Counted from the stretch's first letter, positions 1 to 7,600 are shown. The stretch is 13,058 bases of DNA from Parcubacteria group bacterium CG11_big_fil_rev_8_21_14_0_20_39_14 (GCA_002787255.1 PCWD01000021.1:497-13554), one strand, 5' to 3'. Program-made: numbers and translations. Notes: generated by a model from the letters alone, not told the origin.

Positions 1-735
1 CACTTTGCAAACGCCAGGCTTGTAGATAAAAAAATCTCTAATTCTCCAAATTCCTATTCCCAGAGCCAAAAATCCTATAATTAAACGGGTAATCACAAGA
101 TAACCAACAGCCAAAAACAAATTGAGCCAGGCTGTCATAAAAATAAAATAGATTATGCCCGAGGCCAGAACGAATATTCCCCCGACCTGAAACATTTTTT
201 TTCTGGAACGGGTGTTTAGCAAAAGAGCTATCAAAAAAAGCAAAACCCACATTGCGCAGGGATTGAAACCATCAACAGCTCCAAGAACTATCGTCAAAAC
301 GGGAAGAGAAAATTTTGAAAGATTAACCTCTTTAAAAATCGAAATGTTAATTATTTTTTCATCGGACGCTCCTATGCCGCAATATTCTTTAAGACAACTT
401 TCTATTGCCTTTCCGGTTGTCTCATCGCTTTCATATCCCAAAAAATGTCTATCGCCAATAAAAAGAAGCGGAACGCCGAAATGCTTAAGTTCGTATTTTT
501 TGGCAAACTCCTGAAAAAGTTTCTGGTTTTCGGGATTGTGATATATTTCGTAATAATTTATTTTTATTTCGGGATATTTTTCCTTAATTTCTTCCAAAAA
601 TTTAATTTCTTTTTTGCAATAAGAGCATCCTTCTCTATAAAAAAAATTAATCTCAAAATCCCCTTGAGCAAATATAGAAGAAAAAAAACCAAAAAAGAAA
701 AGAAAAATCAGTACTGGAAAAATCTTTCTCTTCAT
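1..735 (-). CDS. Secreted glutaredoxin-like domain fused to DsbD/CcdA-like membrane domain (partial, 3' end outside window)
   Basis: The frame is open for 245 codons from an ATG at 735 to base 1, so the C-terminus lies outside the window. Residues 1-24 form a signal peptide or anchor (basic MKRK, then a Phe/Leu/Ile-rich core ending near FAQG). Residues 27-120 look like a thioredoxin/glutaredoxin fold, with a C37-S-Y-C40 redox motif and the cis-Pro context FGVPLLF (P89). From about residue 141 it becomes hydrophobic, with FNPCAMW (C160) as in DsbD/CcdA-type thiol transporters, then at least three membrane segments. The likely role is moving or using reducing equivalents across the membrane; this is inferred from domain architecture. 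A damaged paralogue lies at 3034-3656. The start follows a weak AGG and gives a complete signal peptide. Confidence 0.75.
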   Translation of the reverse strand, partial: MKRKIFPVLIFLFFFGFFSSIFAQGDFEINFFYREGCSYCKKEIKFLEEIKEKYPEIKINYYEIYHNPENQKLFQEFAKKYELKHFGVPLLFIGDRHFLGYESDETTGKAIESCLKEYCGIGASDEKIINISIFKEVNLSKFSLPVLTIVLGAVDGFNPCAMWVLLFLIALLLNTRSRKKMFQVGGIFVLASGIIYFIFMTAWLNLFLAVGYLVITRLIIGFLALGIGIWRIRDFFIYKPGVCKV

Positions 736-742
736 TAAACCT

Positions 743-880
743 GATGCGTAATAAATAATTGCAGCGTTTCAACGCGAAACCGACGCGAAACAAGGCGGCT
801 GCAAAGGTTTGTGGCAATATAAAGTTCGGCGAAGCCGCCTACGCGAAACCACGCGAAAATTATTACGCACTATCTTTATT
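743..880. repeat. Intergenic repeat element A, copy 1, with a nested hairpin and GCGAAA motifs
   Basis: TGCGTAATAA at 745-754 is inverted as TTATTACGCA at 860-869. The right end continues with CTATCTTTATT (870-880), and the whole 21-base right end is identical in copy 2 (2286-2306). Inside copy 1, an 8-bp stem (AGGCGGCT 793-800 with AGCCGCCT 833-840) is flanked on both sides by direct copies of ACGCGAAAC (772-791 and 841-858). It resembles a non-coding mobile or structured repeat; no ORF is present. Confidence 0.6.
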
Positions 881-899
881 GTTCTGATAAAAAAATATC

Positions 900-1117
900 T
901 ATAAAGTTTCATGGCATTATTAACAGTAAGAGATGGTTCTTTCTAAAGAAAACGTATGGCAGGGATTTGAGAGATAAAGTATGCAATACCATCATATTTT
1001 TGACCCATTAAGTCCCAACATGGCCTGAACCTGCCCAGATTTTATTTCTAAACTAACTCCTTTTAAGATTTTTTTATCATTGGCCCTGACTTTTAAATTT
1101 TTAACTACCAGAGTCAT
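900..1117 (-). pseudogene. Decayed N-terminal remnant of a SufC-like ABC ATPase
   Basis: An ATG at 1117, 8 bases after the DUF1858 gene, opens 41 codons ending in TGA at 992-994. The peptide starts MTLVVKNLKVRANDKKIL, then KGVSLEIKSGQVQAMLGLNGS. This matches the start of SufC-family ATPases up to the Walker A loop (normally GPNGSGKST), where it breaks off before the catalytic Lys. In another frame just downstream (about 944-1000) GIAYFISQIPAIRF resembles the Q-loop region of the same family. This suggests an internal deletion plus frameshift rather than a simple stop. No later ABC signature or Walker B is visible before the repeat element at 743-880. The intact protein would be the ATPase of an Fe-S cluster assembly or ABC system. 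Assignment of the first 41 residues is fairly safe; the second fragment is tentative. Confidence 0.6.
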
Positions 1118-1125
1118 AATTTTTT

Positions 1126-1326
1126 TTATTTAATTGAAAAATTTAGTTCCTTTAATAAATTTTCTAAGTCAATGTCATACATCTGGCAGACTTGGCCAAG
1201 TTTTAGGTTTTCCAATTCAAATTTGGCTAAAGGGCAACCTAAACAAGGCAAATTGTATTTTGCTAAAATTTTTTCTGCCTGGGAAAATTTCAAAATCTCA
1301 GCCAGAGGGGTATTTTTAGTGAACAT
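1126..1326 (-). CDS. DUF1858 / hybrid-cluster-associated redox disulfide domain protein
   Basis: This is a 66-residue protein starting MFTKNTPLAEIL, with the family's hallmark LPCLGCP at residues 27-32 (C28 and C31) and the usual short helical remainder. DUF1858 proteins begin M-x-T/I-x-x-T-x-L-x-x-I/V, so I chose the ATG at 1326. An ATG at 1347 would add seven residues (MEGRKKD) and would put the GGAGG sequence inside the gene, whereas with the 1326 start that GGAGG serves as an upstream, rather distant, ribosome-binding site. The gene follows nnrD by a few bases and precedes the sufC-like remnant, so the three were probably one operon. The two cysteines suggest a disulfide or a metal/Fe-S related role, but the biochemical function of the family is not settled. 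Confidence 0.75.
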   Translation of the reverse strand: MFTKNTPLAEILKFSQAEKILAKYNLPCLGCPLAKFELENLKLGQVCQMYDIDLENLLKELNFSIK

Positions 1327-1350
1327 GTCTTTTTTCCGGCCCTCCATAAT

Positions 1351-2181
1351 TCAGGTGTATTTCTTTATAACTTCGGGGATAAAATCAAAAATATCAGAAG
1401 CTAAAACACCTTCTCCATATTTTTTAGCTGCTAATTCTCCTGCTTTGCCATTAATAAAAGCTGCAGCTTGAGCAGCTTCCCAAGGATTGACTTTTCTGGC
1501 TAAAATTGCCCCTAAAATTCCTGTTAAAGTATCGCCCATTCCCCCAGCAGTCATATAAGGAGAGCCGGCCTTCTCTACAGCTACTTCTTTGCCATCTGAA
1601 ATTACATCAATATGCCCTTTAAGCAAGATAGTGCATCCTAAATTTTCTGCCCATTTTTTGACCTTTTCTTTTCGGTCTTCTACTTCTGACTTTACCTTCT
1701 GACCAGTCAAAATTTCAAATTCTACTAAATGAGGAGTCAGAACTATGTTTTTCCCTTTAATTATTTCTTTCTTTGGTGCCAAAGCCCTGATTCCATCTGC
1801 ATCAATCGCCATAGGCAAGTCTATTTTAGCCACAATTTCCTGGATAGCTTTAAAGGTCTCTGAAGCTCTTCCCAACCCACTACCTAAAATAATAGAATCA
1901 AATTTAGAAGCCAATTTTAAAATAAAGGCAATATGTTTTGGCCTTAAAATATCTCCGGGCAAGGGGACCGTAATTATATCTGGCAGAAAACCAGCAGCAA
2001 TATTCATAGCTCTTTCTGGTCCTACACAATGAATTAAATCTGCTCCTGCTCTTAGGGCAGAAATAGCATTAAATACTGGGGAGCCAGAATATCTTTTGGA
2101 GCCCGCTAAAATCAAAACATGCCCATGCTCTCCTTTATGGGTCCAAGCAGATCTGGGAGGATAGATATGACTTAAATTCAT
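1351..2181 (-). CDS. nnrD: ADP-dependent (S)-NAD(P)H-hydrate dehydratase (YjeF C-terminal-type kinase fold)
   Basis: This 276-residue protein has the NnrD/carbohydrate-kinase-like fold. It dehydrates S-NADHX and S-NADPHX, the damaged hydrated cofactors, back to NADH/NADPH using ADP. Visible motifs: GSKRYSGS (27-34), GSGLGR (100-105), DADG (127-130), LTPH (148-151), KGHIDVISDG (188-197) and the catalytic AGGMGDTLTG with D217. Length is normal for a single-domain enzyme. The N-terminal epimerase domain (NnrE) found in fused E. coli-type proteins is absent. It is a cytosolic metabolite-repair enzyme. It is the first gene of the nnrD - DUF1858 - sufC-remnant cluster, and repeat element A copy 2 lies directly upstream, so its promoter must be in or next to that element. 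No Shine-Dalgarno is visible before the ATG. Confidence 0.93.
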   Translation of the reverse strand: MNLSHIYPPRSAWTHKGEHGHVLILAGSKRYSGSPVFNAISALRAGADLIHCVGPERAMNIAAGFLPDIITVPLPGDILRPKHIAFILKLASKFDSIILGSGLGRASETFKAIQEIVAKIDLPMAIDADGIRALAPKKEIIKGKNIVLTPHLVEFEILTGQKVKSEVEDRKEKVKKWAENLGCTILLKGHIDVISDGKEVAVEKAGSPYMTAGGMGDTLTGILGAILARKVNPWEAAQAAAFINGKAGELAAKKYGEGVLASDIFDFIPEVIKKYT

Positions 2182-2192
2182 TTATTCAAGTT

Positions 2193-2306
2193 AATGCGTA
2201 ATAAGATTTTGCCAATTTTGGGGGTATATTTCGGAAATTTTATTCGGGAAATCTCCTGAAATTTCTCAAATTTTGGGCTAATTTCTTATTACGCACTATC
2301 TTTATT
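2193..2306. repeat. Intergenic repeat element A, copy 2
   Basis: TGCGTAATAA at 2195-2204 is inverted as TTATTACGCA at 2286-2295. The right end (2286-2306) is identical over 21 bases to 860-880 in copy 1. The interior differs from copy 1: it lacks the GCGAAA motifs and has a weak GAAATTT/AAATTTC hairpin. Together with copy 1, in the same orientation, it brackets the nnrD cluster. It sits directly upstream of the nnrD start codon. Confidence 0.6.
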
Positions 2307-2356
2307 CTATTTACACTAATTTGTTACAAATTACCTATATAAATTATTACAAATAT

Positions 2357-2388
2357 ATTTGTATAACATTTGTATAAAACATTTGTAT
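2357..2388. repeat. Short tandem A/T-rich repeat (TTTGTATAA-type, about three units)
   Basis: TTTGTATAACA, TTTGTATAAAACA and TTTGTATTAA follow each other just downstream of the ferredoxin/MinD gene fragment. The region is very A+T-rich and holds no gene; a role in transcription ending is possible but not shown. Confidence 0.4.
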
Positions 2389-3095
2389 TAATTCGTGTAT
2401 TTAAGCAAAGTGCTTAGTAGTTGGCCTTTTGAATAAGCTTGGACTATCTCTTTAGAATAGGGAATTTCTTTTTCTACTTTCATTTTAAAACTTCTGGCAG
2501 TTTTTTCAACTTTTCTTTTATCTCCCAAATCCGCCTGATTCAAAATTATTTTTGTCTTAACTTTCAGTTTTTTGCACAAATTTAAGATTAAATTTAAATC
2601 GTAAGCTCCCATTGGAGTCGGTTCGGTTACCGCATAAGCCAAATCGCAATCCATTAAAGCGGAAATCACCGGGCAGTGGGTGCCGGCTGCCGTATCAAAT
2701 AAAATATAATCGGCCTTGAACCTTTTTGCCAAATTTAGAGCAAATTCTTTGACTTTAGTCACCACAGGTCCAGTTTCCTCTAAACCTGCTTTTGCTATGC
2801 CAGTAACAAGCCAAAAGGTTTGAAATTTGGGATTTGGAATTTGAGATTTGTTTGGAATTTCGGATTTCGGATTTCGGATTTCATTTAGGTAAACTTGTCC
2901 GATTTCTTCTCCTTTTGGTTTAATTGCCTTATTGGGACAGACAGTCCAGCAAGCTCCGCAGCCGGAACAAAAGTCACTGATAAAAATCGGGTATTTTCCC
3001 GGCGCCTGGAAAATCGCGTTTTCTTTACAGGTTCTAACGCAAGTTCCACATTTTTGGCATCTTTTTTCTGGAGCGGGTATTGAGCAAAAGAGCAA
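2388..3095 (-). pseudogene. MinD-superfamily P-loop ATPase with inserted ferredoxin domain, N-terminal (Walker A) half missing
   Basis: The frame is open from a TTG at 3095 to TAA at 2388 (235 codons), but only sequence downstream of about 3062 looks native. It carries two 4Fe-4S motifs, CQKCGTCVRTC (C13, 16, 19, 23) and CSGCGACWTVC (C43, 46, 49, 53). The C-terminal MinD part follows: FDTAAGTHCPVI, VTEPTPMGAYDL, ILNQADL and the typical ending with IPYSKEIVQAYSKG. The N-terminal deviant Walker A region (about 60 residues) is absent, and the first dozen codons are out-of-frame sequence of the neighbouring membrane-protein gene. It therefore should not bind ATP normally and is called a truncated gene. 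About 22 residues encoded by 2821-2884 are a low-complexity in-frame insertion. Intact relatives (COG1149 type) are thought to work in Fe-S or metal-cofactor handling. Confidence 0.75.
2821..2884. repeat. In-frame tandem repeat of GGATTT/GGAATT-type units inside the MinD-like gene
   Basis: CGGATTT occurs three times in tandem at 2861-2881, preceded by looser GGATTTG/GGAATTT units from 2821. On the coding strand this gives Asn-Pro-Lys-Ser-Glu-Ile and Ile-Pro-Asn-type residues between the ferredoxin domain and the C-terminal half of the ATPase. Length is such that the reading frame is kept. Confidence 0.65.
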
Positions 3096-3656
3096 TCAAA
3101 AACAACAAAACCCACATCGCGCAGGGATTGAAACCGTCAATGGCCCCAAGTAAAATTGTCAAAACCGGCAAGGAAACTTTTGAAATATTGACTTCGCCGA
3201 TAAGCGGAATTTTAATTTTTTGGGGAGCTGTTATCGATTCGCTACCTAAACATTCTTTTACACAGGCATCAAGCTCATTGGCGACTTGCGCATTAAATCC
3301 AATAAAATATTTCTTTTCAGTAAAAGTTATCGGCACCCAACCTCTGTCCTTTTCCGGCACTTGATATTTCTCATAAAACTCATTTAATATTTTTTTATTG
3401 TCGGAATTGTAAAAAACCTCACATTCTTTCACTACAATCTGCGGATACTTTACTTTCAAATCATCTTTCAAAAATTCTTTCTCTTTCTTGCAGTGAGGAC
3501 AAATAGCACTCTAAAAAAAGTTGATTTCTTCCGATGGCTTGGAAATAATGCTTTCGTTAACCATGGCCCCACCTTGTTGCGCCAAACAAAAATCAGCTAC
3601 GCCAAAAAGGCTTAAAAAAATGGTTAAAATTAATAGCCAAAAAGCTTTTTTGTCAT
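3034..3656 (-). pseudogene. Broken second copy of the glutaredoxin/DsbD-like membrane protein
   Basis: It is homologous to the protein at 1-735 from signal peptide to the FNPCAMW motif, but has three lesions. (1) The ATG at 3656 reads MTKKLFGY then stops; the signal-peptide frame (KKAFWLLILTIFLSLFG) is one base away, consistent with loss of one A in the A-run at 3646-3651. (2) An in-frame TAG at 3511-3513 replaces the Tyr codon of the first copy, a few residues before the C-P-H-C redox motif. (3) After NTRSRKK the frame runs into the ferredoxin/MinD fragment and stops at 3034, so nearly all membrane segments are lost. The last stretch, from an internal ATG at 3471, remains open for 145 codons. 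It lies directly behind copA, so it was probably the third structural gene of the copper operon. A non-canonical ATT start could avoid lesion 1, but not 2 or 3. Confidence 0.8.
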
Positions 3657-3662
3657 TAATTT

Positions 3663-5771
3663 TTATTTTAATCTAAATCTTTTCAAAAGCAAGGAATTTC
3701 CGATAACCGAAATATCGGACAGAATCATGGCGAGCGCCGCCACTTCGGGACGAAGCAAAAAACCAAACCAATGGTAAAAAAGTCCGGCGGCAATGGGAAT
3801 CGCCAGAATATTATAAATAAAAGCTAAAAAAATGTTTTGTTTGATTTTTGAGAAGGTTTTCTGCGAAAGTTTAATCGCCCTGACAACATCCAAAATATCG
3901 TTTTTGACAAGAATAATGCCGCCGGTTTCTTTGGCAACATCTGTTCCAGCACCCATAGCAATACCGATATCGGCACGGGCCAGCATCGGCGCGTCATTTA
4001 TTCCATCGCCAACCGCGCCAACCACTTTTCTCTCTCTTTGCAATTTTTCAATTTCTTTTTCTTTATCCTGGGGCAAAACTTCGGCTAAGATTTTTTCAAT
4101 TCCCAACTCTTTTCCAATAGCTTCCGCGGTTTTTTGGTTGTCGCCGGTTATCATTATTATCTCCAGCCCCGTTTTTTTTAATTCCCTGACTGCCTCCTTT
4201 GAATTTTCTTTTAAAGAATCGGCGATAGCAATCGCTCCTTTTGTTTTGCCATTCACCGAAACAAGAACCATCGTCTTACCGTCATCTTCAAACTCTTTGT
4301 CCGAATCGCCCTTAATCAATTTTCGGTTTCCAAGCAAAATTTCCTCACTATTAATTTTTCCTCGAATCCCCTTGCCGGGAATCGTTTCAAAATTTTCCAC
4401 TCTCAATAAAGCAAGTTTTTGTTTTTTGGCCTCCTGAACAATCGCCACATCCAAGGGATGAGTAGTATGATTTGCCAGACTCGCGGCGATTTGCAAAACG
4501 TCGCCCCTGATATTGATTACTTCCGGTTCTCCTTTTGTCAAAGTTCCGGTTTTGTCAAAAACAATAGTCGTTAATTCCCGAGCTTTTTCCAAATATTGGC
4601 CCCCCCTGATTAAAATTCCGTTTGCCGCTCCCTTACCCGTCCCAACCATAATGGCAGTCGGCGTGGCGATTCCCAAAGCGCAAGGGCAAGCAATTACCAA
4701 AACAGAAACCATGGCAGTCAACGAAAATAAAAAATCTTTGCCAAAAAACCAATACCAGACAACAAAGGCCAGAATTGCGACAACGATAACAACCGGCACA
4801 AACCAAGCTACTATTTTATCGGCTATCCGCTGAATTGGAGCCCTGGAGCCCTGAGCTTCTTCAACTAACTTGATAATTTGGGCGAGGGTAGTCTCTTCGC
4901 CAATTTTTGTCGCTCGGAATTTTAAAAAACCAAATTTATTAATAGTCGCGCCAAAAACCGTATTCCCTATCTTTTTATCAATTGGCAAAGATTCACCGGT
5001 AATCATTGATTCATCAATAGTTGAGCTGCCGTCAATGATAATCCCATCAGCCGGAATTTTTTCGCCGGGCCTGACAACCACTATATCGTCTTTTTTTATT
5101 TCGGCTGGAAGAATTTCTATTTCCCGGTCGCCATTCAATACTCTGGCCCTTTTTGCTTCAAGCTTCATCAGCTTTTTAATCGCCTCGCCGACTTTGCCCT
5201 GAGAAATTTTTTCCAACAAAAGACCCAAGCTTATGGTGGTTAAAATAGCGGTTGAGGCATCATAAAAAACCGGACCGGAAATAAAAAAAGTGGCGACCAG
5301 CGAATAAATATAAGCGGCGGAAGTGCTCAAACTCACCAAAACATTCATATCGGCCATTTTTTGCTTCAGGGAAAAATAAGCCCCGCGGTAAAAGGGAAAG
5401 CCAAGAAATATTTGAACCGGCGTCGCTAAAACAAAAAGCGAAAGATTTAAACGAGTGTCATAAAAAAAAGTGGCGATGATAAACACCGGCAGAGTCAGAA
5501 AAAGACCGAGCCAAAACCTTTGCCAGCCCATTTTAATTTCATCTTCAACTTCCTTTTTAAAAAATTCTTGGGCATCATACCCGGCTTTTTTAATTGTTTT
5601 GACAATTTCGCTCGGTTTAATTTTCTGGGGGTCATATTCAATTGTCGCTTTTGCCAAAGGAAAATTCACCCTCGCTAAAATCACTCCCTCCCGCCTCATG
5701 AGAGATTTTTCAATTGTTTTGGCGCAACTTGCGCAGTGCATCCCTTTTATTTGCAAAACAATTTTCTGCAT
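3663..5771 (-). CDS. copA: Cu(I)-exporting P1B-type ATPase
   Basis: This 702-residue heavy-metal P-type ATPase pumps Cu(I) out of the cytoplasm using ATP. One N-terminal HMA domain has GMHCASC (C13, C16). The actuator loop carries TGES (258-261), and the transmembrane metal site is ACPCALG (C362, C364). The phosphorylated Asp is in DKTGT (D406), the HP motif is at 438-439 and the hinge GDGINDAP at 588-595. The C-terminal membrane region has YN (653-654) and M682-I-L-S, as in Cu(I)-type pumps. Length fits a single-HMA CopA, and no part appears missing. It starts 18 bases after the preceding transporter gene and is followed almost immediately by the damaged glutaredoxin/membrane gene, so it is co-transcribed with csoR. 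Silver may also be a substrate; Cd/Zn is unlikely given CPC with YN. Confidence 0.96.
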   Translation of the reverse strand: MQKIVLQIKGMHCASCAKTIEKSLMRREGVILARVNFPLAKATIEYDPQKIKPSEIVKTIKKAGYDAQEFFKKEVEDEIKMGWQRFWLGLFLTLPVFIIATFFYDTRLNLSLFVLATPVQIFLGFPFYRGAYFSLKQKMADMNVLVSLSTSAAYIYSLVATFFISGPVFYDASTAILTTISLGLLLEKISQGKVGEAIKKLMKLEAKRARVLNGDREIEILPAEIKKDDIVVVRPGEKIPADGIIIDGSSTIDESMITGESLPIDKKIGNTVFGATINKFGFLKFRATKIGEETTLAQIIKLVEEAQGSRAPIQRIADKIVAWFVPVVIVVAILAFVVWYWFFGKDFLFSLTAMVSVLVIACPCALGIATPTAIMVGTGKGAANGILIRGGQYLEKARELTTIVFDKTGTLTKGEPEVINIRGDVLQIAASLANHTTHPLDVAIVQEAKKQKLALLRVENFETIPGKGIRGKINSEEILLGNRKLIKGDSDKEFEDDGKTMVLVSVNGKTKGAIAIADSLKENSKEAVRELKKTGLEIIMITGDNQKTAEAIGKELGIEKILAEVLPQDKEKEIEKLQRERKVVGAVGDGINDAPMLARADIGIAMGAGTDVAKETGGIILVKNDILDVVRAIKLSQKTFSKIKQNIFLAFIYNILAIPIAAGLFYHWFGFLLRPEVAALAMILSDISVIGNSLLLKRFRLK

Positions 5772-5789
5772 AATGTTATTTAATAAATT

Positions 5790-7247
5790 TTATTTCTGAC
5801 CCGAGCAGCCACAACCACAACCTCCGGTTCCACTCTGGGGCGAAACAGGCGATTCCTTATATGCTGCCTTGGGAATGTTCAACTGCTCGTCTTCTTCTGT
5901 TACCATAAATTTCCCCCAAACCATCTGCATTCCGCAGGAAAATTTAATTTCACCTAATTTTTGGGGAATAAACTCAATAATATTTTCACCATAATTTAAT
6001 TTTTTTCGAATGTTGTATTCTGACATAAGAATTTCATTTGTGCACTCGAACATTTGTTTAACATTGATAACCCAGCGGACGGGAATTCCCTTTTGTACAA
6101 AAAGCACATTGGGAGAATACCCTTGATAAGTCAAATCCATTTTGGCAACTTGATATTCGTTAACGTCTCCTGTAATTAAAGGCTCTGTTTGACTTGTTTG
6201 TTTGTTTGCGACAAAACTCCGGAAACCACCGCCAAAATTTATAAGTCCGCGATTAAACATAAATAAACCCAAGATTATCACTATAGCGCCAGAAATTTTC
6301 ATCACCTGCTTAATTTTCCCTTGGCTTATTAAGGAGATAAAACTCCCGAAACCGAACATTAAAGGTATTGTTCCCAGGGCATAAATCCCCATTGACAAAG
6401 CACCCCTTGTGATGCTTCCGGAAGCTAAAGCGTAAATTTGCATAGCCTGCAAAGGACCGCAAGGCATAAAACCATTCAGTAAACCAATAATAAACGGTCC
6501 TTTTGGTTTTTTGGCATGCCGCTGGCCATAAAGAAAACGAGCAATAAAAGCTGGGGTATGCAGTTTAATTTTTTCCAGCCATTTAAAATTAGATAATAGG
6601 GACAAACCCATCAAAATCATAAAAATTCCTGCCGCCAAAGTAATAATTCCCGTGAAAGTTGGGTTTATGCCAAAAAACGATCCAAACCCGCCGAGGATAG
6701 CGCCAATAACAGTATAAGAAATCATCCGCCCCACATTATACTGCAAGTGAAGAAAAGAAGAACCTGTCTTTTTGCTTTGATTGTCATCATGGTGTCGAGC
6801 CGCATAGGTAATCACCAGTCCCCCGCACATTCCAACACAATGAAAACTTACCAAAACACCTATTAAGAAAATCAACCCGTAGCTTAAGTTCTTTTCATTT
6901 AATTTAGAAAGAATTTCCAAAAAACCAAAATGTTTAATTAAATAATAACCCAAGACGAACACAACTAATAACAATCCAGCGATGATTAATCTTCTGCGGA
7001 TTTGTCTTTTTGAGCTATTTTTATCAATCGTTGATTTTTCTTTGACTTTATAATTTAGTTTTTCAATGGTCTCAAAAATTTTATTCTGAGAAATTTTTCG
7101 ATCATCAAACTCTATCTGGCATTCGCCAGTTTGATAATTAACTTCAATATTTTTGACTCCCGCCAAGACATCTGCCTCGGTTTCGATTAGAGTCTTGCAG
7201 CTTTCGCAGTGAATGCCGTCAATTTGAATTTTTATTTTTTTAAGCAT
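5790..7247 (-). CDS. HMA domain - DsbD_2/TauE-like membrane protein - cupredoxin fusion
   Basis: Three parts can be read in the 485 residues. Residues 1-70 are an HMA metal-binding domain with GIHCESC (C14, C17). Residues about 86-335 are a multi-pass membrane domain of the sulfite-exporter-TauE/UreH-like (DsbD_2) type with HCVGMCGG (136-143) and NGFMPCGP (258-265). Residues about 365-450 are a cupredoxin-like domain with candidate copper ligands C402, C438, M440 and M442. The tail GGCGCGCSGQK (475-485) adds three cysteines for metal binding. It sits between csoR and copA. I infer that it binds or moves copper, perhaps passing it between the cytoplasmic HMA and the external cupredoxin, or supports metallation or redox at the membrane. 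Such fusions are often annotated as sulfite exporter TauE/SafE; sulfite transport is not supported by this context. Confidence 0.88.
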   Translation of the reverse strand: MLKKIKIQIDGIHCESCKTLIETEADVLAGVKNIEVNYQTGECQIEFDDRKISQNKIFETIEKLNYKVKEKSTIDKNSSKRQIRRRLIIAGLLLVVFVLGYYLIKHFGFLEILSKLNEKNLSYGLIFLIGVLVSFHCVGMCGGLVITYAARHHDDNQSKKTGSSFLHLQYNVGRMISYTVIGAILGGFGSFFGINPTFTGIITLAAGIFMILMGLSLLSNFKWLEKIKLHTPAFIARFLYGQRHAKKPKGPFIIGLLNGFMPCGPLQAMQIYALASGSITRGALSMGIYALGTIPLMFGFGSFISLISQGKIKQVMKISGAIVIILGLFMFNRGLINFGGGFRSFVANKQTSQTEPLITGDVNEYQVAKMDLTYQGYSPNVLFVQKGIPVRWVINVKQMFECTNEILMSEYNIRKKLNYGENIIEFIPQKLGEIKFSCGMQMVWGKFMVTEEDEQLNIPKAAYKESPVSPQSGTGGCGCGCSGQK

Positions 7248-7304
7248 ATTTTTATTTATTAAAATTTTTAAAAACCTTGAAAATCTTTTTGATTTTTTGA
7301 ATTT

Positions 7305-7577
7305 TTAAAATTTTTCAAAAATCTTTAAGAGCTCTTTAATTTTATTTTTTCTTTCCTTCTCGCTCTTGCCTTTAATGGCCTTTGTCACGCAGGTATTAAG
7401 ATGGTTTTCCAAAATGATTTTGTTTAATCTTTTGAGCGCGGCGATTATCGCTTCATTTTGCAAAATTATATCAATGCAATACTTATCATCTTTTATCATT
7501 CTTTTAACTCCGTCTAAATGCCCCTTAATATAGCTGGTACGATTTAAAATTTGTTTTTTTATTGTTGGTTTTTTCAT
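7305..7577 (-). CDS. csoR: Copper-sensing transcriptional repressor CsoR
   Basis: This 90-residue all-helical DUF156 regulator has the Cu(I)-site residues C34 (DKYC), H59 (ENH) and C63 (NTC), in the spacing of CsoR rather than of the formaldehyde or nickel sensors FrmR and RcnR. Binding of Cu(I) releases the protein from DNA. The ATG at 7577 (MKKPTIKKQ) is chosen because an upstream ATG at 7664 would place the operator inside the gene and add 29 residues with no family similarity. The Lys-rich C-terminus is slightly extended. It is the first gene of the copper operon, 57 bases before the HMA/cupredoxin transporter. The palindromic operator at 7601-7621 lies 24 bases upstream, so autoregulation of the operon is expected. 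Confidence 0.94.
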   Translation of the reverse strand: MKKPTIKKQILNRTSYIKGHLDGVKRMIKDDKYCIDIILQNEAIIAALKRLNKIILENHLNTCVTKAIKGKSEKERKNKIKELLKIFEKF

Positions 7578-7600
7578 ATAAATAAAATGGTTTATTTTAT

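Noticed and set aside
212..738. Plus-strand ORFs across the first gene
   Set aside because: They are antisense shadows; the minus-strand frame has a signal peptide, CxxC and membrane helices and is open to the window edge.
3511..3513. TAG read as pyrrolysine or a recoded sense codon
   Set aside because: The same gene has a frameshift and a 3' truncation; a nonsense mutation in a pseudogene is simpler.
3832..4437. 201-codon plus-strand ORF
   Set aside because: Antisense to the conserved nucleotide-binding half of copA; Ser/Pro/Ile-rich composition typical of a shadow frame.
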